From contig JAGUQX010000007.1 of assembly GCA_030153485.1 (NCBI GenBank), forward strand, positions 124,001-188,000: a DNA stretch of 64,000 nucleotides, given 5' to 3'. This DNA comes from Oscillospiraceae bacterium (GTDB lineage Bacteria > Bacillota > Clostridia > Oscillospirales > Ruminococcaceae). Positions 9,463 through 19,109 of the stretch are shown in pieces. Position 1 is the first letter of the stretch, and each line of letters starts with the position of its first letter. Made by a program: the position numbers and the translations under genes. Under the pieces are notes generated by a model. The model saw nothing but the letters and a program-made list of their open reading frames with translations. It did no database searches and was not told where the DNA came from.

Positions 9463-10602
9463 ATGAAATATATTTCAATATTAGGTTCAACAGGTTCTAT
9501 AGGAACCCAAACGTTAAAAGTTTGTGAAAATATAAATATTTCCATATATGCTCTTGCAGCAAATACAAATATAAAGTTATTAGAAAAACAAGCAAGAAAA
9601 TACAAACCTTCTGTAGTTTGTATTTATGATAAAAATAAATACAAACTTTTAAAAGATAATTTATTTGATACTAGTATATCTGTTCTATCTGAAATGGAAG
9701 GTTTGATAGAGATATCAAAATCAAATAATTATTCAATGCTAGTAAATGCTATTGTAGGAATGATAGGTATAGAGCCAACTTTAGAAGGTATAAAGAGCAA
9801 AAAAAATATAGCAATTGCAAATAAAGAAAGTCTGGTTACGGCAGGGGATATAATAAATGAATATTCAAAAAAATATAATACAAAAATATTTCCAATAGAT
9901 AGTGAGCATAGTGCTATATTACAGTGTCTTAGAGGAAATAAATTAAGTCAAGTAAATAAAATTATTTTAACAGCATCGGGAGGACCTTTTAGAGGTTATA
10001 CATATGATATGTTAAAAAATGTTACATTGAATGAAACCTTAAAACATCCAAACTGGATTATGGGAAAAAAAATAAGTGTAGATAGTGCAACTTTGATGAA
10101 TAAGGGTCTAGAATTTATAGAAGCTATTCGATTATTCGATATCGATTCCTCTAAAATTGAAATTATAATACATCCTCAAAGCATAATACATTCTATGGTT
10201 GAGTATGATGATAGGTCTATAATTGCACAATTAGGACTACCAGATATGAAAATTCCAATTCAATATGCTTTAACATATCCAGATAGGATTATAAGGGATG
10301 ATATATCTTTAAATTTTGATAATTTTTTAAATTTAACTTTTGAGAAGCCAGATATAGAAACTTTTATATGTTTAAAAGCGTGTATAAAAGCGATAGAAAA
10401 AGGTGGATTATACCCAACAATTGTTAACGGTGCAAATGAACAAGCGGTGGATTTATATCTAAAAAATAAAATTTCTTTTTTAGATATTGGAAAAATAGTA
10501 TATAAATCTTTAGATATAAATATAAATAGAAATCAAGTTGATCTAAAAAACATATTATATGCAGATAAAATCTCGCGAGAATTTGTATTATCAAATATTT
10601 AA
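9463..10602 (+). CDS. dxr: 1-deoxy-D-xylulose 5-phosphate reductoisomerase
   Basis: Second enzyme of the MEP isoprenoid pathway: rearranges and reduces DXP to MEP with NADPH and a divalent metal. 379 residues. The NADPH-binding loop GSTGSIGTQTL is at about 8-18, followed by IANKESLV, the metal-binding PIDSEHSAI, and the ASGGPFR and MGKKISVDSATLMNKGLE segments of the active site. TTAGGAGATAATAATT precedes ATG. It sits with ispG two genes on, so two MEP-pathway steps share this operon. Confidence 0.97.
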   Translation: MKYISILGSTGSIGTQTLKVCENINISIYALAANTNIKLLEKQARKYKPSVVCIYDKNKYKLLKDNLFDTSISVLSEMEGLIEISKSNNYSMLVNAIVGMIGIEPTLEGIKSKKNIAIANKESLVTAGDIINEYSKKYNTKIFPIDSEHSAILQCLRGNKLSQVNKIILTASGGPFRGYTYDMLKNVTLNETLKHPNWIMGKKISVDSATLMNKGLEFIEAIRLFDIDSSKIEIIIHPQSIIHSMVEYDDRSIIAQLGLPDMKIPIQYALTYPDRIIRDDISLNFDNFLNLTFEKPDIETFICLKACIKAIEKGGLYPTIVNGANEQAVDLYLKNKISFLDIGKIVYKSLDININRNQVDLKNILYADKISREFVLSNI

Positions 10603-10624
10603 AATATAAATATGAGGTGTTATT

Positions 10625-11644
10625 ATGAGTGTAATTATTACTATTATTTTGACTCTATTAGTTTTTAGTTTTATAATTTTAATACATGAATTGGGTCATT
10701 TTTTAGTTGCTTTATGGGCAAAAGTTAAAGTTAATGAATTTTCGTTAGGTATGGGACCTAGCTTATTTTCAAAAGTAAAAAATAATATTAAATATTCTTT
10801 AAGAGCAATACCTATGGGTGGATATGTAAGTATGGAAGGTGAAAATGATTCATCTGAAGACGAAAATTCTTTTAGTAATAAGCATGTTTTTAAACGTATC
10901 TTAATAGTTCTTGCTGGAGCAGTAGTTAATATTGTATTTGGATTTATAGTCTTATTAATAGTAGTATCTATACAAAAAGATATTACAACTACAACCATCT
11001 CAAAATTTACAGAAACATCTGTTAGCATGAATCAAGGTCTAAAAGTTGGAGATGAAATTTTAGAGATAGATAAAACAAAGATATATACAGATAATGATAT
11101 AATATATAAATTATTAAGAAGTCCAGATGGTTTAGTTGATATGAAAGTTAGAAGAGATAAAGAAATTTTATCTCTAAATAATATTCAATTTGACCAAAAA
11201 GAAGATGGTGTAACAAAAATTGATTTTAATGTTGTGCATATTGAAAAAACTTTTTTTGGTATAATAAAACAAGCTAGTCTTAAAACCGTTTCTATTGCTA
11301 GATTAGTTTGGTTGTCTCTATTTGATTTATTTACAGGTGTTGCAAAAATAAGTGATCTTTCAGGACCGATTGGTGTTGCAAATGCAATTGGAGAATCTTC
11401 TAAATTGGGAATTGCTTCTTTTTTACTAATGGTTTCATTTATCACAATAAATGTTGGAGTATTTAATCTTTTACCTATACCTGCTCTTGATGGTGGTAGA
11501 TTAGTTTTTTTATTTTTAGAAGCTATTAGAAGAAAACCATTAAAAAAAGAATATGAAGGTTATTTTCATATTATTGGATTTGTTTTACTTATTGGATTAA
11601 TGATATTCGTCACTTTTAGTGATATATTCAAACTTATCTTTTAA
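10625..11644 (+). CDS. rseP: Site-2 zinc metalloprotease RseP/RasP family
   Basis: Intramembrane protease of the S2P family. Relatives cleave anti-sigma factors, signal-peptide remnants and pheromone precursors. 339 residues: TM1 with HELGH at 21-25, a conserved MGGYVSMEGE loop, a PDZ domain at about 120-185, and the last membrane part with NLLPIPALDGGRL, whose Asp is the third zinc ligand. Its position between dxr and ispG is the usual one in Clostridia. ATGAGGTGTTATT supplies the ribosome binding site. Confidence 0.95.
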   Translation: MSVIITIILTLLVFSFIILIHELGHFLVALWAKVKVNEFSLGMGPSLFSKVKNNIKYSLRAIPMGGYVSMEGENDSSEDENSFSNKHVFKRILIVLAGAVVNIVFGFIVLLIVVSIQKDITTTTISKFTETSVSMNQGLKVGDEILEIDKTKIYTDNDIIYKLLRSPDGLVDMKVRRDKEILSLNNIQFDQKEDGVTKIDFNVVHIEKTFFGIIKQASLKTVSIARLVWLSLFDLFTGVAKISDLSGPIGVANAIGESSKLGIASFLLMVSFITINVGVFNLLPIPALDGGRLVFLFLEAIRRKPLKKEYEGYFHIIGFVLLIGLMIFVTFSDIFKLIF

Positions 11645-11659
11645 AAAGAGGTATAAAAA

Positions 11660-12700
11660 ATGAGAAATGTAAAAAAAATAAAACTTAAAGATATAACTTT
11701 TGGAGACGGAAAAATATATATTCAATCTATGCTTAATATACCATCAGAAGATATAGAAGGGAATATTAAACAAGCAATTGAATTAGAAAAAGCTGGTTGT
11801 GAAATATTAAGAGTTGCTATACCAGATGATGAATCTATAGCATTGATAAAAAAAATTAAAGAAAATATATCTATTCCACTGGTGGCAGATATACATTTTG
11901 ATTATAGGCTTGCTTTAAAATCTATAGAAAATGGTATAGATAAAATACGTATTAATCCTGGAAATATTGGTTCTGAAGATAAAATAAAACAAGTGGTTGA
12001 TGCATGTAAGAGTAAAAATATTCCTATAAGAATTGGCGTTAACTCTGGAAGTTTAGAAAAACATATTTTAGAAAAATATAAAAAACCTACAGCAGAAGCA
12101 CTAGTGGAAAGTGCTTTATACCATGTGAATTTACTAGAAAAATTTAATTTTCATGATATAATTATATCAATAAAATCCTCAAATGTTTCTAGGATGATAA
12201 AATCGTATGAATTAATTGCAGAAAAAGTTAGTTATCCTTTACATTTGGGTGTAACCGAGGCTGGAACAGAAAGAATGGGTCTTATAAAATCATCTATAGG
12301 TATAGGAAGTCTCTTGGCAAATGGTATAGGTGAGACTATACGGGTTTCTCTAACTGCTGATCCTGTTAAAGAGATATTAGCTGCAAATGATATACTTTTA
12401 GCTTTACATTTAAAAAATGATAGAATAAAATTTATATCATGTCCAACATGTGGAAGAACCAAGATAGATTTAATATCTTTAGCAAATAAAGTTGAAAAAC
12501 AGCTTGGACATATAAAGAAAAATATAACTGTAGCAATTATGGGATGTGTCGTAAATGGCCCTGGCGAAGCAAAAGAAGCTGATATTGGTATTGCTGGGGG
12601 AGTTGGTTGTGCAGTTTTATTTAAAAAAGGAAAAGTTATTAAAAAAATTCAAGAAAAAGATATTGCAGATGAATTAATATCAGAAATAGAAAAAATGTAG
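11660..12700 (+). CDS. ispG: 4-hydroxy-3-methylbut-2-en-1-yl diphosphate synthase
   Basis: Iron-sulphur enzyme converting MEcPP to HMBPP in the MEP pathway. 346 residues: a TIM-barrel N-terminal part (IQSMLNIPSED, VADIHFDYRLA, RINPGNIG) and a C-terminal cluster domain with SCPTCGRT and MGCVVNGPGE, which carry the three Cys and one Glu that hold the 4Fe-4S cluster. The final HMBPP step is encoded in this window by the ispH-rpsA fusion on the other strand. Confidence 0.97.
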   Translation: MRNVKKIKLKDITFGDGKIYIQSMLNIPSEDIEGNIKQAIELEKAGCEILRVAIPDDESIALIKKIKENISIPLVADIHFDYRLALKSIENGIDKIRINPGNIGSEDKIKQVVDACKSKNIPIRIGVNSGSLEKHILEKYKKPTAEALVESALYHVNLLEKFNFHDIIISIKSSNVSRMIKSYELIAEKVSYPLHLGVTEAGTERMGLIKSSIGIGSLLANGIGETIRVSLTADPVKEILAANDILLALHLKNDRIKFISCPTCGRTKIDLISLANKVEKQLGHIKKNITVAIMGCVVNGPGEAKEADIGIAGGVGCAVLFKKGKVIKKIQEKDIADELISEIEKM

Positions 12701-12729
12701 AGAAATAATTTAGAAAGTTCGGGTTAATT

Positions 12730-15700
12730 ATGGGAGATAAAACTTTTTTAGATCTTTTTGGTTCTTATATAGATGATAATTTAAAAAATAGTTATAAAGA
12801 TATATATTCATCAGAAATAATTAAACTAGAAATTATAAAAAATAAATCGTATATTGAATGCTATGTTAAGTTTGAAAATATTATTTTAAAAAAAATATTA
12901 AAATTAATAGAAGAATCTATTAAAAAAAACTTGAATATTTCTAATTTTAAAATATATCCAAGATATAAACCAAATCTTATTACAAAAGAATATATAATAG
13001 AATTTTTTGCTAGTTTAGTGAATTTATACCCTATTATAAATGGATATGAAAAAGATATATCTATTAATATAGATGATAATATTATTTATATTGAATTTAA
13101 AAGTTTAGGATATAATATTTTAAAAAAATCTAGTATAGATATTTATATAAAAGATTCTATAAATAAAGAATTTTCAACAAATTTAAAAGTTGAATTTTTA
13201 GGAACAGAATTTTTTGACGGTTCTAAAATTATTCCAAATAAAGAATTTATTAAATTAAATAATAATTTTTCTGATATAGATTCTTATAAAAATAAAGATG
13301 AAAAATTGACTAGTGCAATTATTAAAAAAGAAGAAAAAATTTCTATTAATTTGAAACATACTATGTTTGAAAAAGATAGTTTTGAAATAATATTTGGAAA
13401 AAAACCTCCCGTAAATATATCCAAAGAAATTTTAAATATTTCAGATGTAGAAGAACATTCTTCAAAAGCCATTGTTTGGGGAGATGTTTTTTCTATAAAT
13501 ATTAGAGATTTACCTAATAAAAATAAGACTATAATTACATATCATATAACAGATTACACTAGTTCTATTATAGTAAAATTATTTATTGACACTAATAAAT
13601 TTGATTCTTTTACAAAAATAAATAAAAATTCAACAATTGTTGTTAAAGGATCTATTAAATATGATGAATATGATAAATGTATAAATTTAAAGCCAACTGA
13701 TATTTTACTGGTAAAAAAAATACAAAAAATTGATAACGCAGAAACAAAAAGAGTTGAACTTCATATGCATACAAATATGTCTAGTATGGATGGGATATTA
13801 CCAGTTTCTGATATAGTTAATCAAGTATATAAATGGGGTCATAAAGGAATTGCAATAACCGATCATGGTGTTGTACAATCTTTCCCTGAAGCTATGAATA
13901 CAGTAGAAAAAATACAAAAAGACGGTGGAGATTTTAAAGTTGTATATGGACTTGAAGGGTATTTTGTAAATGATTGTATTCTAGCTGTAAATGGTGAAGA
14001 TGATGCGGATATTTTTAATGATGAATTAATTGTTTTTGATTTAGAAACAACAGGATTTAGTGGACAGGATGATAGAATAACTGAAATTGGTGCTGTTAGA
14101 ATAAAAAATGGAGAAGTTATAGAAAGTTTTAATACTTTTGTAAATCCTAAAAGACCTATTCCATATAGAATTACAGAAATTACTGGTATTACAGATGATA
14201 TGGTTAAAGATGCACCTGAAGAAAAAGATGCAATAGAAAGTTTTATTAATTTTATCAGTGATAAAATACTTATTGCACATAATGCATCTTTTGATATGAG
14301 CTTTTTAATAGCAACGGCTGGTAGACATAATATAGAAATAAAAAATACATATATAGATACTGTTACAATATCTCGAACAATATTTAAAGAGATAAAAAAT
14401 CATAAATTAGATACTGTTGCTAAACATTTAAATTTAGAAAAATTTAATCATCATAGAGCCTCTGATGATGCTAATATTCTTGCACATATATTTTTTAAAA
14501 TTATAGATATATTTAAAAATGAATATAATATAAATCAAATTTCTCAAATTAATACTAATTTAAGTGGTTCTGATCCTAAAAAAATCAGACCAAATCATAT
14601 TATAATACTTGTTAAAAATAAAATAGGGTTAAAAAATCTTTATAAACTTGTATCATATTCACATATAAAATATTTTTTTAAAAAACCAAGAGTTCCAAAA
14701 AGTGAGCTTATAAAAAATAGAGAAGGTTTGATAATAGGCTCTGCTTGTGATTCTGGAGAATTATATTCAGCAATTATAGGTGGAAAACCATGGGGTGATT
14801 TATGTAAAATAGCTGAATTCTATGATTTTTTAGAAATACAGCCGATAAAAAATAATGAATATTTAATAAAAAATGGAACTGTTCCAAATATTGAAAAATT
14901 ACAATATTTTAATAAACAAATAGTTAAGCTTGGAGATAAATTAAAAAAACCTGTTATTGCAACATGCGATGCACATTTTCTATATGAATATCAAAATATT
15001 TATAGAAAAATTCTTTTAGCAGGAATTAAAATAAAAGATGCTTTTTCTCAACCATCATTACACCTTAAAACCACTGATGAAATGCTAGATGAATTTTCTT
15101 ATTTAGGAAAAGAAAAAGCATATGAAATTGTTGTTACAAATACAAATAATATATTTAACAGTATAGATGATAATATTAGACCTATTCCAAAAGGGACTTT
15201 TACACCTAATATGGATGGTTCTGAAGAGGAATTACAAAAAATAACATGGGATAGAGCAAAAATGATATATGGAGAAGATATTCCCAATATAGTTAAAGAT
15301 AGATTAGAAAGAGAACTTTCATCTATTATAAAGCATAAATTTTCTGTATTATATATGATTTCACAAAAACTAGTTGAAAAATCAGAGGCTGACGGATATT
15401 TGGTTGGTTCTAGGGGTTCTGTAGGATCATCTTTTGTAGCAACAATGTCAGGTATTTCTGAAGTTAACCCTCTTCCACCTCACTATGTTTGTCCAAAATG
15501 TAAACATAGTGAATTTATAACTGATGGAAGTGTTGGATCTGGATTTGATTTACCTAAAAAAGATTGTGAAAAATGTTCTATTGAATTGAATAGAGATGGA
15601 CATGATATTCCGTTTGAAACTTTTTTAGGATTTGATGGAGATAAAGCTCCTGATATCGATTTAAACTTTAGTGGAGAATACCAAACAGTAGCACATAGAT

Positions 15701-17079
15701 ATACAGAAGAGTTATTTGGAAAAGATCATGTTTTTAAAGCAGGAACTATATCTACAATAGCTGATAAAACTGCATATGGATTTATGTTAAATTTTTTAGA
15801 AGAAAATAATATGGTAGTAAATAAGGCAGAAGAATTACGATTAGCTTCAGGTTGTACCGGCGTTAAAAGAACTACTGGTCAACATCCAGGAGGAATGGTT
15901 GTTGTTCCAGATGATTATGAAGTTTATGATTTTACACCTATACAGCATCCTGCTGATTCTAGTTCTAGCGGTGTAATCACAACTCACTTTGACTTTCATT
16001 CTCTACATGATACTATTTTAAAATTAGATATTCTTGGGCATGATGTTCCAACTCTTTATAAATATTTAGAAGATTCTACTGGTATTAAAGTTAAAGATGT
16101 TCCTATGACAGATGATAGTGTAATAAAACTTTTTACATCAACAGAACCTTTGGGAGTTTCTTCCTCAGATATACTAAGTCAAACAGGTACATACGCTCTT
16201 CCCGAAATGGGAACAGATTTTGTTAGACAGATGTTAATAGAAGCCCAGCCGAAATGTTTTTCAGATTTATTACAAATTTCAGGTTTATCACACGGAACGG
16301 ATGTTTGGTTAAATAATGCACAAGATTTAATAAAAAATAAAACTTGTACTATAAGTGATGTTATTGGAACTAGAGATAGTATAATGACATATTTAATATA
16401 TAAAGGTATGAAACATCAAATAGCTTTTAAAATTATGGAAATTACTAGAAAAGGGCTTGCAAATAAATTATTTACAGAAGATATATTAAAAGAGATGAAA
16501 GATTGTAATATTCCTAACTGGTATATAGAAAGTTGTATGAAGATAAAGTATATGTTTCCTAAAGCCCATGCTGCTGCATATGTCATTGCCGCTATTAAAT
16601 TAGGATGGTATAAAATTTATAAACCTTTAGAATTTTATTCGACTTATTTTTCTATTAGAGGTGGAGATTTTGACGCTGAAATAGTTATAAAGGGTAAAAC
16701 GGCAGTTAAAATGAAATTATTAGAACTAAAACAAAGAGGAAATGATAGGACTGTAAAAGAAGATGATAGTTTTAATATTTTACTTATAGCAAATGAAATG
16801 ATGTCTAGGGGATTTGAATTTTTAGGAGTTGATTTATATAAATCTTCTGCAGTTAAATATATTATTGAAGATGAAAAAATTAGACTTCCGTTTAATTCTT
16901 TAAAAGGGGTTGGGGATACTGCTGCAAATAGTTTATTTGAAAAATCAAAAGATTATAAATACATATCTGTAGATGATATACAAAATCGGACATCTGTATC
17001 AAAAACGGTTATAGAAGCTTTAGATTCTTTTGGATCTTTAAAAGGATTACCTAAGACTAGTCAGATGACATTGTTTTAA
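12730..17079 (+). CDS. polC: DNA polymerase III PolC-type alpha subunit
   Basis: Replicative polymerase of low-GC Gram-positives with built-in proofreading. 1449 residues: an N-terminal domain and OB fold (about 240-330), a PHP domain beginning HMHTNMSSMDG (about 345), an inserted DEDD exonuclease (FDLETTGFSG at about 436, HNASFDMSF, HRASDDANI), a Cys4 zinc finger (CPKC and CEKC, about 920-950), and the palm with PDIDLNFSGEYQ near 973. The ending LPKTSQMTLF is the typical beta-clamp-binding tail. GTTCGGGTTAATT is a weak ribosome binding site. All catalytic residues I can check are present. Confidence 0.97.
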   Translation: MGDKTFLDLFGSYIDDNLKNSYKDIYSSEIIKLEIIKNKSYIECYVKFENIILKKILKLIEESIKKNLNISNFKIYPRYKPNLITKEYIIEFFASLVNLYPIINGYEKDISINIDDNIIYIEFKSLGYNILKKSSIDIYIKDSINKEFSTNLKVEFLGTEFFDGSKIIPNKEFIKLNNNFSDIDSYKNKDEKLTSAIIKKEEKISINLKHTMFEKDSFEIIFGKKPPVNISKEILNISDVEEHSSKAIVWGDVFSINIRDLPNKNKTIITYHITDYTSSIIVKLFIDTNKFDSFTKINKNSTIVVKGSIKYDEYDKCINLKPTDILLVKKIQKIDNAETKRVELHMHTNMSSMDGILPVSDIVNQVYKWGHKGIAITDHGVVQSFPEAMNTVEKIQKDGGDFKVVYGLEGYFVNDCILAVNGEDDADIFNDELIVFDLETTGFSGQDDRITEIGAVRIKNGEVIESFNTFVNPKRPIPYRITEITGITDDMVKDAPEEKDAIESFINFISDKILIAHNASFDMSFLIATAGRHNIEIKNTYIDTVTISRTIFKEIKNHKLDTVAKHLNLEKFNHHRASDDANILAHIFFKIIDIFKNEYNINQISQINTNLSGSDPKKIRPNHIIILVKNKIGLKNLYKLVSYSHIKYFFKKPRVPKSELIKNREGLIIGSACDSGELYSAIIGGKPWGDLCKIAEFYDFLEIQPIKNNEYLIKNGTVPNIEKLQYFNKQIVKLGDKLKKPVIATCDAHFLYEYQNIYRKILLAGIKIKDAFSQPSLHLKTTDEMLDEFSYLGKEKAYEIVVTNTNNIFNSIDDNIRPIPKGTFTPNMDGSEEELQKITWDRAKMIYGEDIPNIVKDRLERELSSIIKHKFSVLYMISQKLVEKSEADGYLVGSRGSVGSSFVATMSGISEVNPLPPHYVCPKCKHSEFITDGSVGSGFDLPKKDCEKCSIELNRDGHDIPFETFLGFDGDKAPDIDLNFSGEYQTVAHRYTEELFGKDHVFKAGTISTIADKTAYGFMLNFLEENNMVVNKAEELRLASGCTGVKRTTGQHPGGMVVVPDDYEVYDFTPIQHPADSSSSGVITTHFDFHSLHDTILKLDILGHDVPTLYKYLEDSTGIKVKDVPMTDDSVIKLFTSTEPLGVSSSDILSQTGTYALPEMGTDFVRQMLIEAQPKCFSDLLQISGLSHGTDVWLNNAQDLIKNKTCTISDVIGTRDSIMTYLIYKGMKHQIAFKIMEITRKGLANKLFTEDILKEMKDCNIPNWYIESCMKIKYMFPKAHAAAYVIAAIKLGWYKIYKPLEFYSTYFSIRGGDFDAEIVIKGKTAVKMKLLELKQRGNDRTVKEDDSFNILLIANEMMSRGFEFLGVDLYKSSAVKYIIEDEKIRLPFNSLKGVGDTAANSLFEKSKDYKYISVDDIQNRTSVSKTVIEALDSFGSLKGLPKTSQMTLF

Positions 17080-17103
17080 TAAAATGAATAATTTAACTTT
17101 TAT

Positions 17104-17138
17104 ATCATATAATAATTTTATTAAAACTATTATATGAT
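17104..17138. promoter_or_regulatory. Inverted repeat upstream of rubrerythrin, possible operator
   Basis: Perfect 11-bp arms (17104-17114 and 17128-17138) flank a 13-nt centre, just before the rubrerythrin ribosome binding site. The first arm plus centre (from CATATAATAATTTTAT) matches a PerR box at about 11 of 14 positions, which is only suggestive in DNA this AT-rich. A weak polC terminator is the alternative. Confidence 0.35.
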
Positions 17139-17151
17139 TAAAGGGGTAATT

Positions 17152-17691
17152 ATGAATTTTAAAGGTTCAAAAACAGAAAATAATTTATTTGCTGCATTTG
17201 CTGGAGAATCACAAGCTAGAAATAAATATACTTTTTTTAGCGATATTTCTAAAAAAGAAGGTTATGAAGAAATATCTGATATATTTAAAAAAACTTCTGA
17301 TAATGAAAAAGCACATGCTTTTATTTGGTTTAATTTTATACATGAAAATAAACTTCCTACAACAATAGATGCATTAAAAGATTCTGCTGGACAAGAACAT
17401 GCAGAATGGTCTTCTATGTATAAAAAGTTTGCAGAAGAGGCGGTAGAAGAAGGGTTTATAGAAATATCGAAAAAGTTTGAAATGGTTGGAGAAATAGAGA
17501 GACATCACGAAGAAAGATTTAAAAATTTAATAAATGATTTAGATAAAAATACTATATTTAAAAAGGAAACAGATGTTCAATGGATTTGTAAAAATTGTGG
17601 ACATATTCATACTGGTAAAAATCCAGCAAGTCAATGTCCTGTATGTGGTTATCCCAAAGCATATTTTTCTAGAAATACGGGAAGTAATTAA
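17152..17691 (+). CDS. rbr: Rubrerythrin
   Basis: Non-haem diiron peroxidase that reduces hydrogen peroxide in anaerobes. 179 residues: a four-helix ferritin-like domain with the Glu/His metal ligands in AGESQAR, DNEKAHA, EHAEWSS and GEIERHHEERF, then a C-terminal rubredoxin-like knuckle with CKNCGH and CPVCGYP. I start it at ATG 17152, where AAAGGGG lies at correct spacing; the upstream in-frame ATG at 17134 precedes that site. It ends in the long convergent terminator shared with the recombinase gene. Confidence 0.95.
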   Translation: MNFKGSKTENNLFAAFAGESQARNKYTFFSDISKKEGYEEISDIFKKTSDNEKAHAFIWFNFIHENKLPTTIDALKDSAGQEHAEWSSMYKKFAEEAVEEGFIEISKKFEMVGEIERHHEERFKNLINDLDKNTIFKKETDVQWICKNCGHIHTGKNPASQCPVCGYPKAYFSRNTGSN

Positions 17692-17744
17692 ATAAATAAA
17701 ATTAAGATCACTTATTTATTAAGTGATCTTAATTTTATTTATTT
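17690..17744. terminator. Bidirectional terminator between rbr and xerD-like gene
   Basis: A perfect 25-bp stem (17690-17714 with 17720-17744) and 5-nt loop. The stop codons of both convergent genes lie in the arms, and both flanks are U-rich in the relevant transcript. Confidence 0.9.
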
Positions 17745-18703
17745 AAAGGATGATTATCTATAGCGTTTTTTATTTTTTTATTAGAAACATGGGTATATAT
17801 TTCTGTTGTTCCTAAATTTTGATGACCCAAAATTTCTTTTAAAACATTTATATCTACATTTCCGTGTTCATACATTAGTGTAGCGGATGTGTGTCTAAGT
17901 TTATGAGGAGAAAACCCCATATTAGATAAGCCTGCTGTATTTAAACATTCTTTAACTATAAATTGAACTCTTCTTACAGAAAGTCTTTTGCCTAATTTTC
18001 CTATAAATAAAGCAGATTTATCATATATTTTTATTATTTTTTTTCTTTCTTTCAAATATTCTGATATACTATTTAATGTTATTTTATTTAAGTATATAAT
18101 TCTTTCTTTATTTCCTTTTCCTAAAATTTTCAATTTATCATCAACTATATCATTTATATTTATAGAAATAAGCTCCGATATTCTAACAGCACAATTTAAA
18201 AAAATCATAATTATACATTTATCTCTATGAATAAATTTTGTATTAATATTTTCAATAAGTTTATTTGTTTGTTCTAATGATAGATGTTTTGGTAATGATT
18301 TTTTTATAGATGGGAGAGATAGATGTTCGGCAGGATTTTTTTGTATAATAGATCTGTTTATTGATATATATTTAAAGAAACTTTTTATAGAAGATGATTT
18401 TCTAGCTCTTGTTTTTGCAGAATTATTTTTTTGATTATTTAAAAAATAAATAAATTCATATATATCTGTAAGATATATATTTTTAAAAAAATTATCATCA
18501 AGATTAGTTATAATTAATTTTGAAATATCTTCTTTTGTATAGTTTTCTTTTTTTAAAGTAATGGTCATATACATATATTTTATAAATAGTTTTAAATCTA
18601 AATAGTATCCAATAACAGTTTTTTCTGAGTATCCTTTAACACTTATTAAATATATTAAAAAATCATCTAATAATTTTGGAATATCTGATTTATACATTTT
18701 CAA
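17735..18703 (-). CDS. xerD: Tyrosine recombinase, XerC/XerD-like
   Basis: Site-specific recombinase of the lambda integrase family. Chromosomal Xer proteins resolve chromosome dimers at dif. 322 residues: an N-terminal SAM-like core-binding domain (LLDDFLIYLISVKGYSEKT) and a catalytic domain with the conserved Arg in CAVRISELI, HKLRHTSATL, LGHQNLGTTE and the nucleophile Tyr in IYTHV. Its length and composition fit a housekeeping Xer rather than a phage integrase. AAAGGAAGG precedes ATG and abuts a large palindrome. Whether it is XerC, XerD or a single-recombinase type cannot be told from this window. Confidence 0.85.
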   Translation of the reverse strand: MKMYKSDIPKLLDDFLIYLISVKGYSEKTVIGYYLDLKLFIKYMYMTITLKKENYTKEDISKLIITNLDDNFFKNIYLTDIYEFIYFLNNQKNNSAKTRARKSSSIKSFFKYISINRSIIQKNPAEHLSLPSIKKSLPKHLSLEQTNKLIENINTKFIHRDKCIIMIFLNCAVRISELISININDIVDDKLKILGKGNKERIIYLNKITLNSISEYLKERKKIIKIYDKSALFIGKLGKRLSVRRVQFIVKECLNTAGLSNMGFSPHKLRHTSATLMYEHGNVDINVLKEILGHQNLGTTEIYTHVSNKKIKNAIDNHPLNK

Positions 18704-18710
18704 CCTTCCT

Positions 18711-18744
18711 TTAAGTTCGCTAAATATTTATTTAGCGAACTTAA
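18711..18744. repeat. Perfect 34-bp palindrome abutting the recombinase ribosome binding site
   Basis: Arms of 16 bp (18711-18726 and 18729-18744) with a 2-nt centre; each arm contains TTCGC/GCGAA. The leftmost bases merge into AGGAAGG, the recombinase ribosome binding site. It could be an operator, an mRNA hairpin controlling translation, or a recombination site. Confidence 0.75.
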
Positions 18745-19067
18745 ATAATAAAATTAGTATTAGTATTGATATATATCATTCATAAAACATTTACGAGCTT
18801 CTCCATATTATATGGCAAATTTTTATACGGATTTACTTATATCAAAAATAAGTTTTCGATATATTATATCATATATATCATAATAAATTATAGTTTATTC
18901 TATTAAAGATGTTCTTAATTTAATATCCACAGATTGACCAATAATATTTTTAAATTTGCATTTACTTCTCCTATTAAATTTCAATCTATTAAATTATATT
19001 TAATTATAATCATCTCCTATAATATCTATATAATAATTTTTATAGTATATATTATATTTTAAATTAT
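18745..19067. other. AT-rich intergenic stretch, no convincing gene
   Basis: About 320 bp without a supportable gene. On the - strand there are two good ribosome-binding-like sites (GGAGATG near 19011-19017; AGGAGAAG near 18967-18974). The second is followed at ideal spacing by ATG-CAA-ATT-TAA only. A 29-codon TTG frame (18895-18984) lacks a ribosome binding site. Several -10-like TATAAT strings occur, as expected in such DNA, and one of them must serve the recombinase gene. Confidence 0.4.
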
Positions 19068-19107
19068 AAAAAAAGCTATCTTAATATTATTTAAAATAGC
19101 TTTTTTT
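19068..19107 (-). terminator. Terminator of the spoVM transcript
   Basis: Inverted repeat AAAAAAGCTAT ... ATAGCTTTTTT with a T-tract in the - strand transcript, directly after the spoVM stop codon. Confidence 0.75.
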
Positions 19108-19109
19108 AT

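Noticed and set aside
18711..18744. Canonical dif site
   Set aside because: The fully symmetric 16-bp arms with a 2-nt centre do not fit the 11-6-11 imperfect layout or the Bacillus consensus; kept only as an unusual palindrome.
18780..18850. Purine or preQ1 riboswitch ahead of the recombinase gene
   Set aside because: Some loop-like words resemble riboswitch parts, but no paired P1-P3 arrangement can be built by eye, and the gene is not a plausible target.
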